Positions 16,789-25,727 of a stretch of 64,000 bases of DNA are shown here, piece by piece. Location of the stretch: the NCBI GenBank assembly GCA_946498245.1, contig CAMMNN010000007.1, positions 1-64,000 on the forward strand, written 5' to 3'. Numbering within the stretch: the stretch's first letter is position 1; the number at the start of each line of letters is the position of its first letter. The notes beneath the pieces were generated by a model. That model saw only the letters and a list, made by a program, of their open reading frames with translations, had not been told where the DNA came from and searched no databases. The stretch is from an uncultured Clostridium sp. Its GTDB lineage: Bacteria > Bacillota > Clostridia > Lachnospirales > Lachnospiraceae. Made by a program: the position numbers and the translations under genes.

Positions 16789-17468
16789 GCCAAATTCCTC
16801 TCTTCTTTTAAAAATGTGTCAAAGACCTCCAGAAACCGTTTGACATTGGCTCTGGAATCTCCCTTAAATACGGCGGATCCGGCCACCAGGATATTGGCTC
16901 CGGCCTTTAAAAGCTCCTCTGCATTGTCCGGCGTAACCCCTCCGTCTACCTGAATATCCGTCTTCAGCCCCATGCTGTCGGCCAAAGCCCGGACCTCCCG
17001 GACTTTTTCAAGGGCATAGGGGATAAATTTCTGTCCGCCAAAACCGGGATTGACCGACATTACCAGTACCATATCTGTCTCCGGAAGAATATATTTTAAA
17101 ACCTCCGCCGGAGTCGCCGGGTTTAGGGCCACGCCGGCACGGCATCCGGCTTCTTTAATCTGATGGAGGGTCCGGTCTAAATGGCGGCAGGCTTCGGCAT
17201 GGACACAGATTAAGTCCGCACCTGCTTTTTTCATGTCTCCGACATAACGGCCCGGTTCTTCTACCATCATATGGACGTCGAAAATCAGCTTTGTTCTCTT
17301 TCTTAAACTTTCAATAACCGGCATCCCGAAAGATATGCTGGGAACAAAGGCTCCGTCCATAACGTCTAAATGAAGATAACCTGCTCCCGCCTCTTCCACG
17401 GCTTTTATCTCTTCTTCCAGGCGGCCGAAATCCGCCCCTAAAAGGGAAGGTGCTAAAATGTATTCCAT
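16782..17468 (-). CDS. rpe: Ribulose-phosphate 3-epimerase
   Basis: The 228-residue TIM-barrel enzyme interconverts ribulose 5-phosphate and xylulose 5-phosphate in the pentose phosphate pathway. Metal-binding residues are visible: H33 and D35 in YLHLDVMDG, H66 in FDVHMM, and the aspartate of IQVDGGV. The phosphate-binding segment SVNPGFGGQKFIP is present. The ATG overlaps the rsgA stop by one base, a coupled arrangement. Length is normal. Confidence 0.96.
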   Translation of the reverse strand: MEYILAPSLLGADFGRLEEEIKAVEEAGAGYLHLDVMDGAFVPSISFGMPVIESLRKRTKLIFDVHMMVEEPGRYVGDMKKAGADLICVHAEACRHLDRTLHQIKEAGCRAGVALNPATPAEVLKYILPETDMVLVMSVNPGFGGQKFIPYALEKVREVRALADSMGLKTDIQVDGGVTPDNAEELLKAGANILVAGSAVFKGDSRANVKRFLEVFDTFLKEERNLAW

Positions 17469-18346
17469 TAATATTTCCTCCGTTCTTTCTCCTTCAGATC
17501 CTGGTAAAGCAAAAGGTAGTTTTCATAGCGGCTTTTGCTTAATGCTCCGGCCTCTACGGCATCTTTTACGCCGCACTCCCGCTCTCCCACATGGACGCAG
17601 CCCAAAAAGCGGCACTCCTCCTCATAGGGGGCAAATTCCGGGAAGTAATCTTTCAAGGCTTCCGGCGGCATCTCATCCAAGTACAGAGAGCTGAATCCCG
17701 GCGTATCCATCAGATACGTATCTTCCTCCACCCAAAAGAGCTGGGAATGGCGGGTAGTATGCTTTCCGCGCTGGATCTTCCGGCTGATCCCCCCGGTTTC
17801 CATGTCCGCTTCCGGCTGGATAAGGTTGGTCAAAGAAGACTTTCCCACTCCGGAAGGCCCTGCCAGTACCGTGGTCTTGCCTTTTAGAAGCTCCCGCAGC
17901 TTTAAAAGCCCTTCCCTCTTGCTGGCGCTTGCAAACAGAACCTGGTAACCGGCGGCTTCGTACATAGTCCGGTAATCCTCCTGATAAGCCTCTGTCCCCA
18001 AATCCGTTTTGTTAAAGCAGATAATAACCGGGACCTTCTGGGCTTCCATCATTACCAGAAAGCGATCCAGAAGATTCAGGTTGGGCTTGGGGCTGTCCAT
18101 GGCAAAAATCACCAAAGCCTGATCCACATTGGCGGCGGCAGGCCGGATTAACTGGTTTTTCCTGGGAAGGATCTCATCAATATTTCCCTCTTCCTCATCT
18201 AACGGGGTAAATTCCACATCATCACCCACCAAAGGCTTGATTTTGCGGCTGCGGAAAACCCCTTTTGCCCTGCACTGGTATACCTTTTCTTTTCTGTCAT
18301 GTACGTAATAAAATCCTGCAATTCCTTTTATGATCTTTCCTGTCAT
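17468..18346 (-). CDS. rsgA: Ribosome small subunit-dependent GTPase RsgA
   Basis: The 292-residue protein is a circularly permuted GTPase that checks late 30S assembly. An N-terminal OB-fold is followed by G4 NKTD (112-115), the P-loop GPSGVGKS (163-170) and G3 DTPG (214-217). The C-terminal zinc knuckle uses C245, C250, H252 and C258. The permuted motif order is diagnostic. It lies 12 bases from prkC, so kinase and GTPase are co-transcribed; in other Firmicutes this protein is a phosphorylation target of PrkC, which fits the neighbourhood. Confidence 0.96.
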   Translation of the reverse strand: MTGKIIKGIAGFYYVHDRKEKVYQCRAKGVFRSRKIKPLVGDDVEFTPLDEEEGNIDEILPRKNQLIRPAAANVDQALVIFAMDSPKPNLNLLDRFLVMMEAQKVPVIICFNKTDLGTEAYQEDYRTMYEAAGYQVLFASASKREGLLKLRELLKGKTTVLAGPSGVGKSSLTNLIQPEADMETGGISRKIQRGKHTTRHSQLFWVEEDTYLMDTPGFSSLYLDEMPPEALKDYFPEFAPYEEECRFLGCVHVGERECGVKDAVEAGALSKSRYENYLLLYQDLKEKERRKY

Positions 18347-18358
18347 TTTTTCGACCTG

Positions 18359-20386
18359 CTAATTTTTATGGGTAAAGCTTAAATAATAGGTTTCCAGTAC
18401 CTTTCCCGTAAGGGCGTTGACGACTTCAACCTCTCCTTCGTCCACTCCGTACTCTCCTACTATGTTCTGAAAATGAATGGACAGCTTCGTATCGCCATTG
18501 ACATAATGGGCCGGCATCAGGGTTTTGGTAACGGTTTTTCCATTGACTACCTGTGTCAACTGAATAGAAATCCGGATTTGGGTACTGTCGCTGCCGGGGC
18601 CAATAATGGAGCTTAAATCAAATTCTTCATCAATGGACGCCACATACACATCCCTGAGCTCGTCCTCCTCATTGGCCGGCTCAATGCCGAAGCTGACCAC
18701 ATATCCTACTTTTGTTCCAATGGGAACCTGGCTGCCGACGGGAACCAACTGCCGCACAATGCTCCATTCCGGTATTGCGGCGTTGTATTCCATTTCTACA
18801 TCTCCCGGAAGGAGGCTGGCTTCCTCTAACAGTTTAAGGGCCGTTTCCTCCGTCTGTCCGGTCAAATCCGGCACTGTTGTCATGACTATGGCGGGACCGG
18901 AGCTGACGTAAAGAACAATGCTCTCTCCCTTGTATACCGTATCTGACGGCTCACAGCGAATAATGGAGCCTTCTTCAATGACTTCGCTGTTTTCCGGAAC
19001 CATAACGGCGGAAATCTCATTTAAGGCCAGGATCTCCAGGGCCTCTTCACTGGTCTTTCCAACAAGCCCCAGGCTCTCCACCATAACCTTTCCGCTGCCT
19101 TTGCTGACAGTCAAGTGGACGATGGAATTTTTTTCTACCACCGTGCCGGCATTATCCTGGGCCATAACATAGCCTTCCCGCACGGTTTCTGAGTATTCGT
19201 ATGAAATTTCCGGCTGCAGGGACAGCTCCGCCAGACGGGTTCTGGCTACCTCCTCTGTGATCCCCTGAAGCTCCGGAATGTTGACCTGATTTTCTGTTAA
19301 AACAATGGTTTCTTCCGCCCTGCTGGTCCCCGGAGAGGTAGGAAGATCCAGTCCGGAACCTACATTGAATATCCCTGTCACCTGAGCAATAAGAAACAGA
19401 AGAACCGCCACAACGAGAATGGCTCCTGCAATTCCTCCAATAGAAAACAGCCGTTCCAGGTGGTGTGAAATATCCTTTTCCTTTTTTCCGCGGCTGGAAG
19501 CACTGTTATCACTGTGCACCTCACCGCTTTCCGTCTTTTCCTCTTTAGGCTTTTGAGGTATAGGGGAAGGATTCATGAGAACCCGCCGCAGATCATTGAT
19601 AACCTCTGAAGAAGAGGCGTATCTTTCCTCCGGTTTTTTTCTGGTACATTTCAAAATAATGGCTTCCAGCCCTGCCGAAACCTGATTGTTTATCTGAGAC
19701 GGCGGAAGGATCTCCTTCTCCATGTGGGCCATGGCCACAGAAACGGCGTTATCCCCGTCAAAGGGGACCTTTCCCGTCACCATCTCATAGAGGGTGATTC
19801 CAAAGGAATAAATATCGCTTCTCTCGTCGCTAAGGCCGCCGCTGGCCTGCTCCGGGGCAATGTAATGGACAGAGCCTATGGCATAAGAATTTTCCGTTTG
19901 CCGGCTGACAGCCCTGGCGATGCCAAAATCCGCCACTTTGGCTTTTCCGTCCTTTGAAATAATGATATTCTGGGGCTTTATATCCCGGTGGATAATGCTG
20001 CTGTCGTGGGCTGCAGCCATTCCCTGGGCTATCTGAATAGCGATTCCAATGGCTTCCCGAATATCAAGCATTCCCTTTTTGGCAATATAGTTTTTCAGGG
20101 TAATGCCTTCAATGAGTTCCATAACGATATAATGCATATCGCCGTCGTCTACAACGTCGTACACATTGACAATATTGGGATGGGACAGTCCCGCCGCCGC
20201 CTGGGCCTCCATCTTAAAGCGGCTGACAAAGCCGGCATCCTCGCTAAATTCTTCCTTTAAAACCTTAATGGCAACCAGACGGTTCAGCTTGTGGCATTTT
20301 GCCTTATAGACGTCGGACATACCGCCGGAACCAATGCGGTCTAAAATCTCATAGCGTTCCTGCAGAAATTCTCCGTTTTTCAGCAT
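18359..20386 (-). CDS. prkC: Membrane Ser/Thr protein kinase with PASTA domains
   Basis: The 675-residue protein has a Hanks-type kinase domain at residues 12-270: glycine loop IGSGGMSDVY, K41, catalytic H133-R134-D135 with K137 and N140, and DFG at 153-155. A charged linker leads to one membrane helix (about 314-338). Outside are three PASTA repeats (about 366-434, 435-500 and 501-570) that sense muropeptides, and an extra C-terminal beta-rich domain. The ATG at 20386 follows GAGGTGAC; a longer frame upstream only reads through stp in another frame. It overlaps stp by 7 bases. The pair links cell-wall state to protein phosphorylation. Confidence 0.95.
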   Translation of the reverse strand: MLKNGEFLQERYEILDRIGSGGMSDVYKAKCHKLNRLVAIKVLKEEFSEDAGFVSRFKMEAQAAAGLSHPNIVNVYDVVDDGDMHYIVMELIEGITLKNYIAKKGMLDIREAIGIAIQIAQGMAAAHDSSIIHRDIKPQNIIISKDGKAKVADFGIARAVSRQTENSYAIGSVHYIAPEQASGGLSDERSDIYSFGITLYEMVTGKVPFDGDNAVSVAMAHMEKEILPPSQINNQVSAGLEAIILKCTRKKPEERYASSSEVINDLRRVLMNPSPIPQKPKEEKTESGEVHSDNSASSRGKKEKDISHHLERLFSIGGIAGAILVVAVLLFLIAQVTGIFNVGSGLDLPTSPGTSRAEETIVLTENQVNIPELQGITEEVARTRLAELSLQPEISYEYSETVREGYVMAQDNAGTVVEKNSIVHLTVSKGSGKVMVESLGLVGKTSEEALEILALNEISAVMVPENSEVIEEGSIIRCEPSDTVYKGESIVLYVSSGPAIVMTTVPDLTGQTEETALKLLEEASLLPGDVEMEYNAAIPEWSIVRQLVPVGSQVPIGTKVGYVVSFGIEPANEEDELRDVYVASIDEEFDLSSIIGPGSDSTQIRISIQLTQVVNGKTVTKTLMPAHYVNGDTKLSIHFQNIVGEYGVDEGEVEVVNALTGKVLETYYLSFTHKN

Positions 20387-21126
20387 GGCGTCACCTCGCT
20401 TTCTCCGGGTTCCGCCAAAATTACGGAGATATTGTCCTTCCCTCCGTTTTGGTTTGCTTCCCGGATCAGCCGGCGAGCCCGATCCGACAGACTGCCTGCT
20501 CCGGATACGACAGCGTAAATACTGTCGTCGTCCAGCATATTGGTAAGGCCGTCGGAGCAAAGAAGAATCAAATCTCCCGGTAGAAGGGACAGCTCAAAAA
20601 AGTCTATGTCCACGTCCCTGTCCGTTCCAATGGCTCTGGTAATATAGTTTTTATTTTTCCTGTAATCCAGGCTTTCTCGTTTTAGCAGTCCCAGGGAAAC
20701 CATTTCCTCTACATAGGAATGATCCTTTGTTACCTGAATAATCCCCTTCCGGATCAGGTAGAGGCGGCTGTCCCCTACATTGGCAACATACAGAGTATCA
20801 TCCGAAATCGTCGCCGCCACTGCTGTGGTTCCCATTCCCTTTAGTTCCGGGCGGCGCATGGATTCCTCATAAAGCTTTCGGTTAATTTCCGTAATTCCCT
20901 GGCGGAGCGCCGTCACTTCCGGAGTGCCCTCAGGCTGTCTGCCTATGTAAGATACCAATTTTTCCACAAAAAAGCGGGAAGCGTAATCTCCGGCGCTGGC
21001 TCCACCCATTCCATCTGCCAGCAGAAGCAGATTAGACAGAGGGCCCGTCTTCCGGGGCGATGCGTAGATATAATCCTGATTGGATACCCGTACTTTGCCT
21101 GTATCGGTAAAGGCGCATACCTGCAT
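20380..21126 (-). CDS. stp: PP2C-type Ser/Thr protein phosphatase
   Basis: The 248-residue metal-dependent phosphatase reverses PrkC phosphorylation. PP2C motifs are VRVSNQDYIY near residue 13, LLADGMGGASAGDYAS around D38-G39, and CSDGLTNMLDDD in the C-terminal half, which supply the metal-binding aspartates. No membrane segment is seen. It lies between rlmN and prkC with 6 and -7 base spacing, the standard Firmicute cassette. Confidence 0.95.
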   Translation of the reverse strand: MQVCAFTDTGKVRVSNQDYIYASPRKTGPLSNLLLLADGMGGASAGDYASRFFVEKLVSYIGRQPEGTPEVTALRQGITEINRKLYEESMRRPELKGMGTTAVAATISDDTLYVANVGDSRLYLIRKGIIQVTKDHSYVEEMVSLGLLKRESLDYRKNKNYITRAIGTDRDVDIDFFELSLLPGDLILLCSDGLTNMLDDDSIYAVVSGAGSLSDRARRLIREANQNGGKDNISVILAEPGESEVTPC

Positions 21127-21132
21127 AGTTCA

Positions 21133-22179
21133 TCATCCTCCTCTGTTTTCGTCAATAAATCGTTTTCTTAGTTGCCCGCAGGCGCCGTCAATATCCCGGC
21201 CCATTTCCCGGCGCACCGTTACGGCAATGCCCCGGCTTTCCAGGTAGTGGCGGAAAGCCTCTACCGCCTGTTTTTCCGACTGCACGTAATCCCGTTCTTT
21301 TATGGGATTTACAGGAATCAGGTTTACATGGCCGTGCTGGTGTTTAATCAGCTCCGCCAGGGCCCTGGCCTCCTCCAGATTGTCATTGACGCCCCGTACC
21401 AGACTGTATTCAAAGGTAAGTCTCCTGCCAGTCCGGATAAAGTATTCGTGGCAGGCGTCCAGTACCTCATCCAGTCCGTAACGGTTGGCAATGGGCATCA
21501 GGCTTTTTCTGACCTGGTCGTTGGGAGCGTGGAGGGACAGGGCCAAAGTGATGGAAAGTCCTTCCCCGGCAAGACGGCGGATTCCCGGCACAATTCCGCA
21601 GGTGGATACCGTTATGTTTCTCTGGCTTATATTGAGTCCCCGGCTGTCAGATAACAGGCGGATAAAGCGGATAAGATTGTCGTAATTATCCAAAGGCTCT
21701 CCGGAACCCATTACCACTACATTAGAGACTCTCTCTTTAGTATCTCTCTGAATCTGATAAATTTGATCCAGCATTTCCGACGGCTTTAAATTTCTCTCCA
21801 AACCGTCCAGGGTGGAGGCGCAGAACCGGCACCCCATCCGGCATCCCACCTGGGATGATACGCAAACGGAGTTTCCGTGCTTATATTTCATCCACACGCT
21901 TTCGATTACGTGTCCGTCGGCCAGAGCAAACAGGTATTTCCGGGTTCCGTCCAGCTTTGAGATCTGGACGGCCTCCTGCTTGAGGCTGGTATATTCATAT
22001 TCTTCTCCAAGGGCTTTTCTCAGTCCCTGGGGAAGATTGGTCATCTCTTCAAACCCGCCGGCCAATTTTACATGCATCCATTCATAGAGCTGCCGGCTGC
22101 GGTAGGCTTTCTCTCCCCGTTTCTCCATGGCTGCCGCCAATTCTTCGTATGTCAGGGATTTTATATCACATTTTTCCAT
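21133..22179 (-). CDS. rlmN: 23S rRNA (adenine2503-C2)-methyltransferase
   Basis: The 348-residue radical SAM enzyme methylates A2503 of 23S rRNA and also A37 of some tRNAs. The cluster motif is C113-x3-C117-x2-C120 (VGCRMGCRFC), and the second catalytic cysteine is C334 in DIDGACGQLR. The N-terminal helical domain (LTYEELAAAME, YRSRQLYEWMH) is typical. Cfr, the resistance paralogue, is unlikely because of the housekeeping context and this N-terminus. Confidence 0.95.
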   Translation of the reverse strand: MEKCDIKSLTYEELAAAMEKRGEKAYRSRQLYEWMHVKLAGGFEEMTNLPQGLRKALGEEYEYTSLKQEAVQISKLDGTRKYLFALADGHVIESVWMKYKHGNSVCVSSQVGCRMGCRFCASTLDGLERNLKPSEMLDQIYQIQRDTKERVSNVVVMGSGEPLDNYDNLIRFIRLLSDSRGLNISQRNITVSTCGIVPGIRRLAGEGLSITLALSLHAPNDQVRKSLMPIANRYGLDEVLDACHEYFIRTGRRLTFEYSLVRGVNDNLEEARALAELIKHQHGHVNLIPVNPIKERDYVQSEKQAVEAFRHYLESRGIAVTVRREMGRDIDGACGQLRKRFIDENRGG

Positions 22180-22200
22180 GATAATCTGCTGCTTTCTTTT

Positions 22201-23553
22201 TTATACTTTCCTGCGGAATACGGCCAGGAAAAAGCCGTCGCAGGGGTGGCGGTCCGGAAGAAGCTGAAGGAAGCCCTCTTTCATGGATTCCGCCTCAAAG
22301 GCTTCGCCCAGGCGGCCGGAAATGTCCTCTGCCTCAAAGGGGAAGTTCTCTAAAAACCAACGGGCGTTTTCTTCATTTTCCCACAGGCTGACGGTACAGG
22401 TACTGTACACCAGACAGCCACCCGGCTTTACATATTCCCACACGGCTGAGAGAATCTCTCTCTGAAGGGCCGCCAGTTCCTTCAGGCCTTCCTTAGACGC
22501 CCGGTACTTAATATCCGGCTTTCTGCCGATAATTCCCAGGCCTGAGCAGGGAAGATCCGCCAGAACAATGTCGGCCTTTCCCTTCATTTCTTCGTCTGTA
22601 ATCCGGGCGTCCCATACCTTTGTGCGGATATTGGAAAGTCCGCTTCTTTCAATATTATCGTCTATAAGGCTTACTTTCTGCCAGGTTAAATCCCTGGCCT
22701 CCACCATGCCTGTGCCCTCTAACAAATCCGCCATATGGAGGCTCTTTCCCCCCGGAGCGGCGCAGACATCTATAACAAACGATCCTTCTTTGGGGGCCGC
22801 CGCCCTGCAGACCAGGGAGGAACTAACGTCCTGCACCTGAATATCTCCATTTTGAAAGGCTTCCAAAGCTTCCAGATAGTCGTAATGGCTCAAATACAAA
22901 ATGTCGTCAAATCCCGCCAGCCCTGTTACCTCAACGCCCTGCTGCCTTAAAGAAGCGGCGATTTCCTCCGCAGGCTTCTTTCTGCTGCAGCGGACGCAGG
23001 TAGGCTTCTCTTCCAGAAAAGCGGCGGCAATACTCCGGGAAGCTTCATAGCCGAAAACCTCCTCCCACATGGAAAGGATCCAGTCCGGCATAGAAAGCCT
23101 GGTTTTGTCGTCCGGGAAGGTCAAATCTTCCCTGGCCCGGATAAGGCTTCTTAAAACGCCGTTGACAAAGCCCTTCAGCCCGGAAAAGCGCCGTTTGACC
23201 GCCAGCTTTACGGCTTCATTGCAGGCAGCCGAGTCCGGAATCCTCTCCAGAAAGAGGATCTGGTAAGCCCCAATCCTTAAAATATTGCGAATTACGGGCT
23301 TCATCTTGCTTACCTTCACTTTGGAAACCTGATCAATGGCATAATCAATGGAATAAAGGCGCTCGATAACGCCCTCTGTCAGCCGGGTGGCCAGGGCCCG
23401 TTCTTTTTTGGAAAGATACTGGTATTTAGCCAAAGCCTGCCGTTCCACCAGGTGGCAGAAGGCACCTTTTTCCAGAATTTCCAAAAGCATATCCAGGGCT
23501 AGCTCTCTTCCCGTCATGAGTGCGCCCTTTTGCATCTTATTGTCAGTCGTCAC
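22201..23553 (-). CDS. rsmB: 16S rRNA (cytosine967-C5)-methyltransferase
   Basis: The protein of about 450 residues has an N-terminal NusB-like RNA-binding domain (RELALDMLLEILEKGAF) and a C-terminal SAM-dependent m5C methyltransferase domain: VIDVCAAPGGKSLHMADLL binds SAM, and the catalytic and release cysteines lie in ADLPCSGLGIIG and VYSTCTVS. I chose the GTG at 23553 because GGAGGG lies 8 bases upstream and it overlaps the preceding stop slightly, as expected for coupled genes. An ATG at 23517 (MTGRELAL) behind AAAGGG is a serious alternative. Confidence 0.92.
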   Translation of the reverse strand: MTTDNKMQKGALMTGRELALDMLLEILEKGAFCHLVERQALAKYQYLSKKERALATRLTEGVIERLYSIDYAIDQVSKVKVSKMKPVIRNILRIGAYQILFLERIPDSAACNEAVKLAVKRRFSGLKGFVNGVLRSLIRAREDLTFPDDKTRLSMPDWILSMWEEVFGYEASRSIAAAFLEEKPTCVRCSRKKPAEEIAASLRQQGVEVTGLAGFDDILYLSHYDYLEALEAFQNGDIQVQDVSSSLVCRAAAPKEGSFVIDVCAAPGGKSLHMADLLEGTGMVEARDLTWQKVSLIDDNIERSGLSNIRTKVWDARITDEEMKGKADIVLADLPCSGLGIIGRKPDIKYRASKEGLKELAALQREILSAVWEYVKPGGCLVYSTCTVSLWENEENARWFLENFPFEAEDISGRLGEAFEAESMKEGFLQLLPDRHPCDGFFLAVFRRKV

Positions 23554-24256
23554 GCCGGCGCCCTCCAAATAAAATTACTAACCGCAGAAGCTGCAGCAGG
23601 GAAGCCAAAACAGAGGCCACATAGGTCATGGCCGCCGCTTTCAGCACTTTTTTGGCCCCGCTGTTTTCCTGCTCTGATAAAATGCCTGTTTCCCCTAAAA
23701 GGCGGACGGCTCTGGCAGAGGCGTTAAACTCCACCGGAAGGGTAATAACCTGGAAAGCCACAGCCAGAACAAACATAAAAATTCCCAGTTGGATCAGGAA
23801 ATATCCGCCGTAGCCTAAAAGGACTCCTATGAGTATCAGGGGAATGGAAAGCTGGGAACCCAGGTTTGCAATGGGTACAAAGGCCCCTCTAAGCTTTAAG
23901 GGGGCGTATTGCCTTGCGTCCTGAATGGCGTGGCCGCACTCATGGGCCGCCACTCCCAGAGCCGCTATGGACGCAGAGCCGTAGACGGACTGTGACAGAT
24001 TGACCGTTTTTGTGCGGGGATCGTAATGATCGGAAAGATTTCCCGGAACCGGGCGGACAGCCACATCATATATGCCCTGGGAATTTAACAGGCGCTTCGC
24101 CACCTCGGCTCCGGTCATTCCGCAGGAGCTTCTGACTCCGGAGTATTTCCGAAAAGTTCCGTTTACCGCCGCAGAAGCGGCGGCAGAAATCAGAACGCCA
24201 ATGAGTACCAGGATCATCGTCGGGTCAAACATACCATAGTAAAATCCATATCCCAT
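23543..24256 (-). CDS. YugP-type neutral zinc metallopeptidase, membrane-bound
   Basis: The 237-residue protein has a membrane helix near residues 12-32, the zinc motif H105-E106-C-G-H109 (AAHECGHAIQDA), and two further hydrophobic segments. This is the YugP/zinc-metallopeptidase family found beside rsmB and fmt in many Firmicutes. Its physiological substrate is unknown. It is 10 bases downstream of fmt and overlaps the start of rsmB. Confidence 0.87.
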   Translation of the reverse strand: MGYGFYYGMFDPTMILVLIGVLISAAASAAVNGTFRKYSGVRSSCGMTGAEVAKRLLNSQGIYDVAVRPVPGNLSDHYDPRTKTVNLSQSVYGSASIAALGVAAHECGHAIQDARQYAPLKLRGAFVPIANLGSQLSIPLILIGVLLGYGGYFLIQLGIFMFVLAVAFQVITLPVEFNASARAVRLLGETGILSEQENSGAKKVLKAAAMTYVASVLASLLQLLRLVILFGGRRRDD

Positions 24257-24265
24257 TCTAAATGA

Positions 24266-25201
24266 TTATCTCCTTTCAAACAGGCTTCCCGGTTCTATGG
24301 AGAAGCCTCTGAGGAAGGACGCCGTGTCCATCCTCTTCTTTCCTTCTAACTGCAGTTCTTGGATACAGAGAGTTCCTTTCCCTGTTTTTACGTAAAGCCC
24401 TTTCTTGTCCGCCCCCAGGACCTGTCCGGGGATTCCCTCCCTTTCTTCATCCAAAACCCGGGCCTTCCACAGCTTTACGGTTTTTCCATGTATGGAAGAG
24501 TACGCGCTGGGCCAGGGATTTAAGGCGCGGATCAGCCGTTCAATAGCCTCTCCGTCCTGGGACCAGTCAATATTTCCCATATCCTTTGTAATCTTTCCGG
24601 CGTAACAGGTTCCCTCCTCCGTCTGAGAAACCGGGGTCAGCGCTCCAGTCTCCAGCTTCTCTAAAGTCGATACAATGAGAGAGCCCCCGGCGGCGCTTAA
24701 CTTATCATGGAGACTTCCGCCGGTTTCTTCAGGCTCAATGGGAACTGCGATCTTTTCCAGCATATCTCCCGTATCCAGCCCTGCGTCCATCTGCATGGTA
24801 GTAATGCCCGTTTCCTTTTCTCCATTTATCAGTACCCATTGAATAGGAGCCGCGCCGCGGTATTTCGGCAGAAGGGATGCATGGATATTGATGCAGCCGT
24901 ATTTCGGCAGATCCAGAATCGCCTGGGGAATAATCTGTCCGAAAGCCACTACCACAATAACATCTGGATTTAACTCTTTTAAAAGGCTCTGAAAAGATTC
25001 TTCCCTGACTTTTGCCGGCTGATACACCGGGATTCCCAAGGAAAGGGCGGCTTCTTTTACAGGAGTCATTGTCACAGCCTTTCCCCGCCCTTTGGGCTTG
25101 TCCGGCTGGGTAACGCAGGCTATGATCTCATGGCCCGCTTCATTCAGGCGTTTTAAGGCCGCCACAGAAAACTCCGGCGTTCCCATAAAAACAATGCGCA
25201 T
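24266..25201 (-). CDS. fmt: Methionyl-tRNA formyltransferase
   Basis: The 311-residue enzyme formylates initiator Met-tRNA using 10-formyl-tetrahydrofolate. It begins MRIVFMGTPEFSVAAL and contains the signature region NIHASLLPKYRGAAPIQW with catalytic Asn and His, then the C-terminal tRNA-binding domain. It directly follows def by 2 bases, the normal pairing of formylation and deformylation. The fhs gene at 31-32.7 kb feeds the same one-carbon pool. Confidence 0.96.
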   Translation of the reverse strand: MRIVFMGTPEFSVAALKRLNEAGHEIIACVTQPDKPKGRGKAVTMTPVKEAALSLGIPVYQPAKVREESFQSLLKELNPDVIVVVAFGQIIPQAILDLPKYGCINIHASLLPKYRGAAPIQWVLINGEKETGITTMQMDAGLDTGDMLEKIAVPIEPEETGGSLHDKLSAAGGSLIVSTLEKLETGALTPVSQTEEGTCYAGKITKDMGNIDWSQDGEAIERLIRALNPWPSAYSSIHGKTVKLWKARVLDEEREGIPGQVLGADKKGLYVKTGKGTLCIQELQLEGKKRMDTASFLRGFSIEPGSLFERR

Positions 25202-25203
25202 GG

Positions 25204-25683
25204 TTATGATTCCTCCTCTTCGGCCTCTACATCCTCCAATTCGCCTTCTACCTTATCTACGTAGAGGCTGCCGTGAAGGTGATCGCATTCATGGCAGATG
25301 GCTCTTGCCAAAAAGCCTTCTCCCACCAGCTCAATGGGCTCCATGTTTTCATCAAAGGCCCGGACTGTAACCTTATTGGGCCGTGTAACAATGCCGGATT
25401 TGCCGGGAACGCTCAGACAGCCTTCCGCTCCCGTCTGGCTGCCCTCCTCCGACTCAATGACCGGATTCACCAGGACATACTGGTTTCCGTCTTCCACGTC
25501 GATAACCACAATCTGTTTTAAAATGCCTACCTGGGGGGCCGCAAGGCCAACGCCCCCGGTTTCATACATAGTTTCAAACATATCTTCCACCAGCTCTTTC
25601 AGCCGGGGAGTCATTTCTTTGACAGGCTTGCATTCTTTCCTTAATATCTCATCGCCAATGGTGCGAATCTGTCTGATTGCCAT
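25204..25683 (-). CDS. def: Peptide deformylase
   Basis: The 159-residue metalloenzyme removes the N-formyl group from new proteins. All three motifs are intact: GVGLAAPQVG (44-53), EGCLS with metal ligand C89 (87-91), and HECDH (131-135). The ATG at 25683 follows GAAGGAAACAGCT; upstream in-frame codons are not conserved. An acidic C-terminal tail (DVEAEEEES) follows the fold. It lies between priA and fmt. Confidence 0.96.
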   Translation of the reverse strand: MAIRQIRTIGDEILRKECKPVKEMTPRLKELVEDMFETMYETGGVGLAAPQVGILKQIVVIDVEDGNQYVLVNPVIESEEGSQTGAEGCLSVPGKSGIVTRPNKVTVRAFDENMEPIELVGEGFLARAICHECDHLHGSLYVDKVEGELEDVEAEEEES

Positions 25684-25727
25684 AGCTGTTTCCTTCTTTC
25701 CTCGTATAATTTTGCATGAAGGGCTTT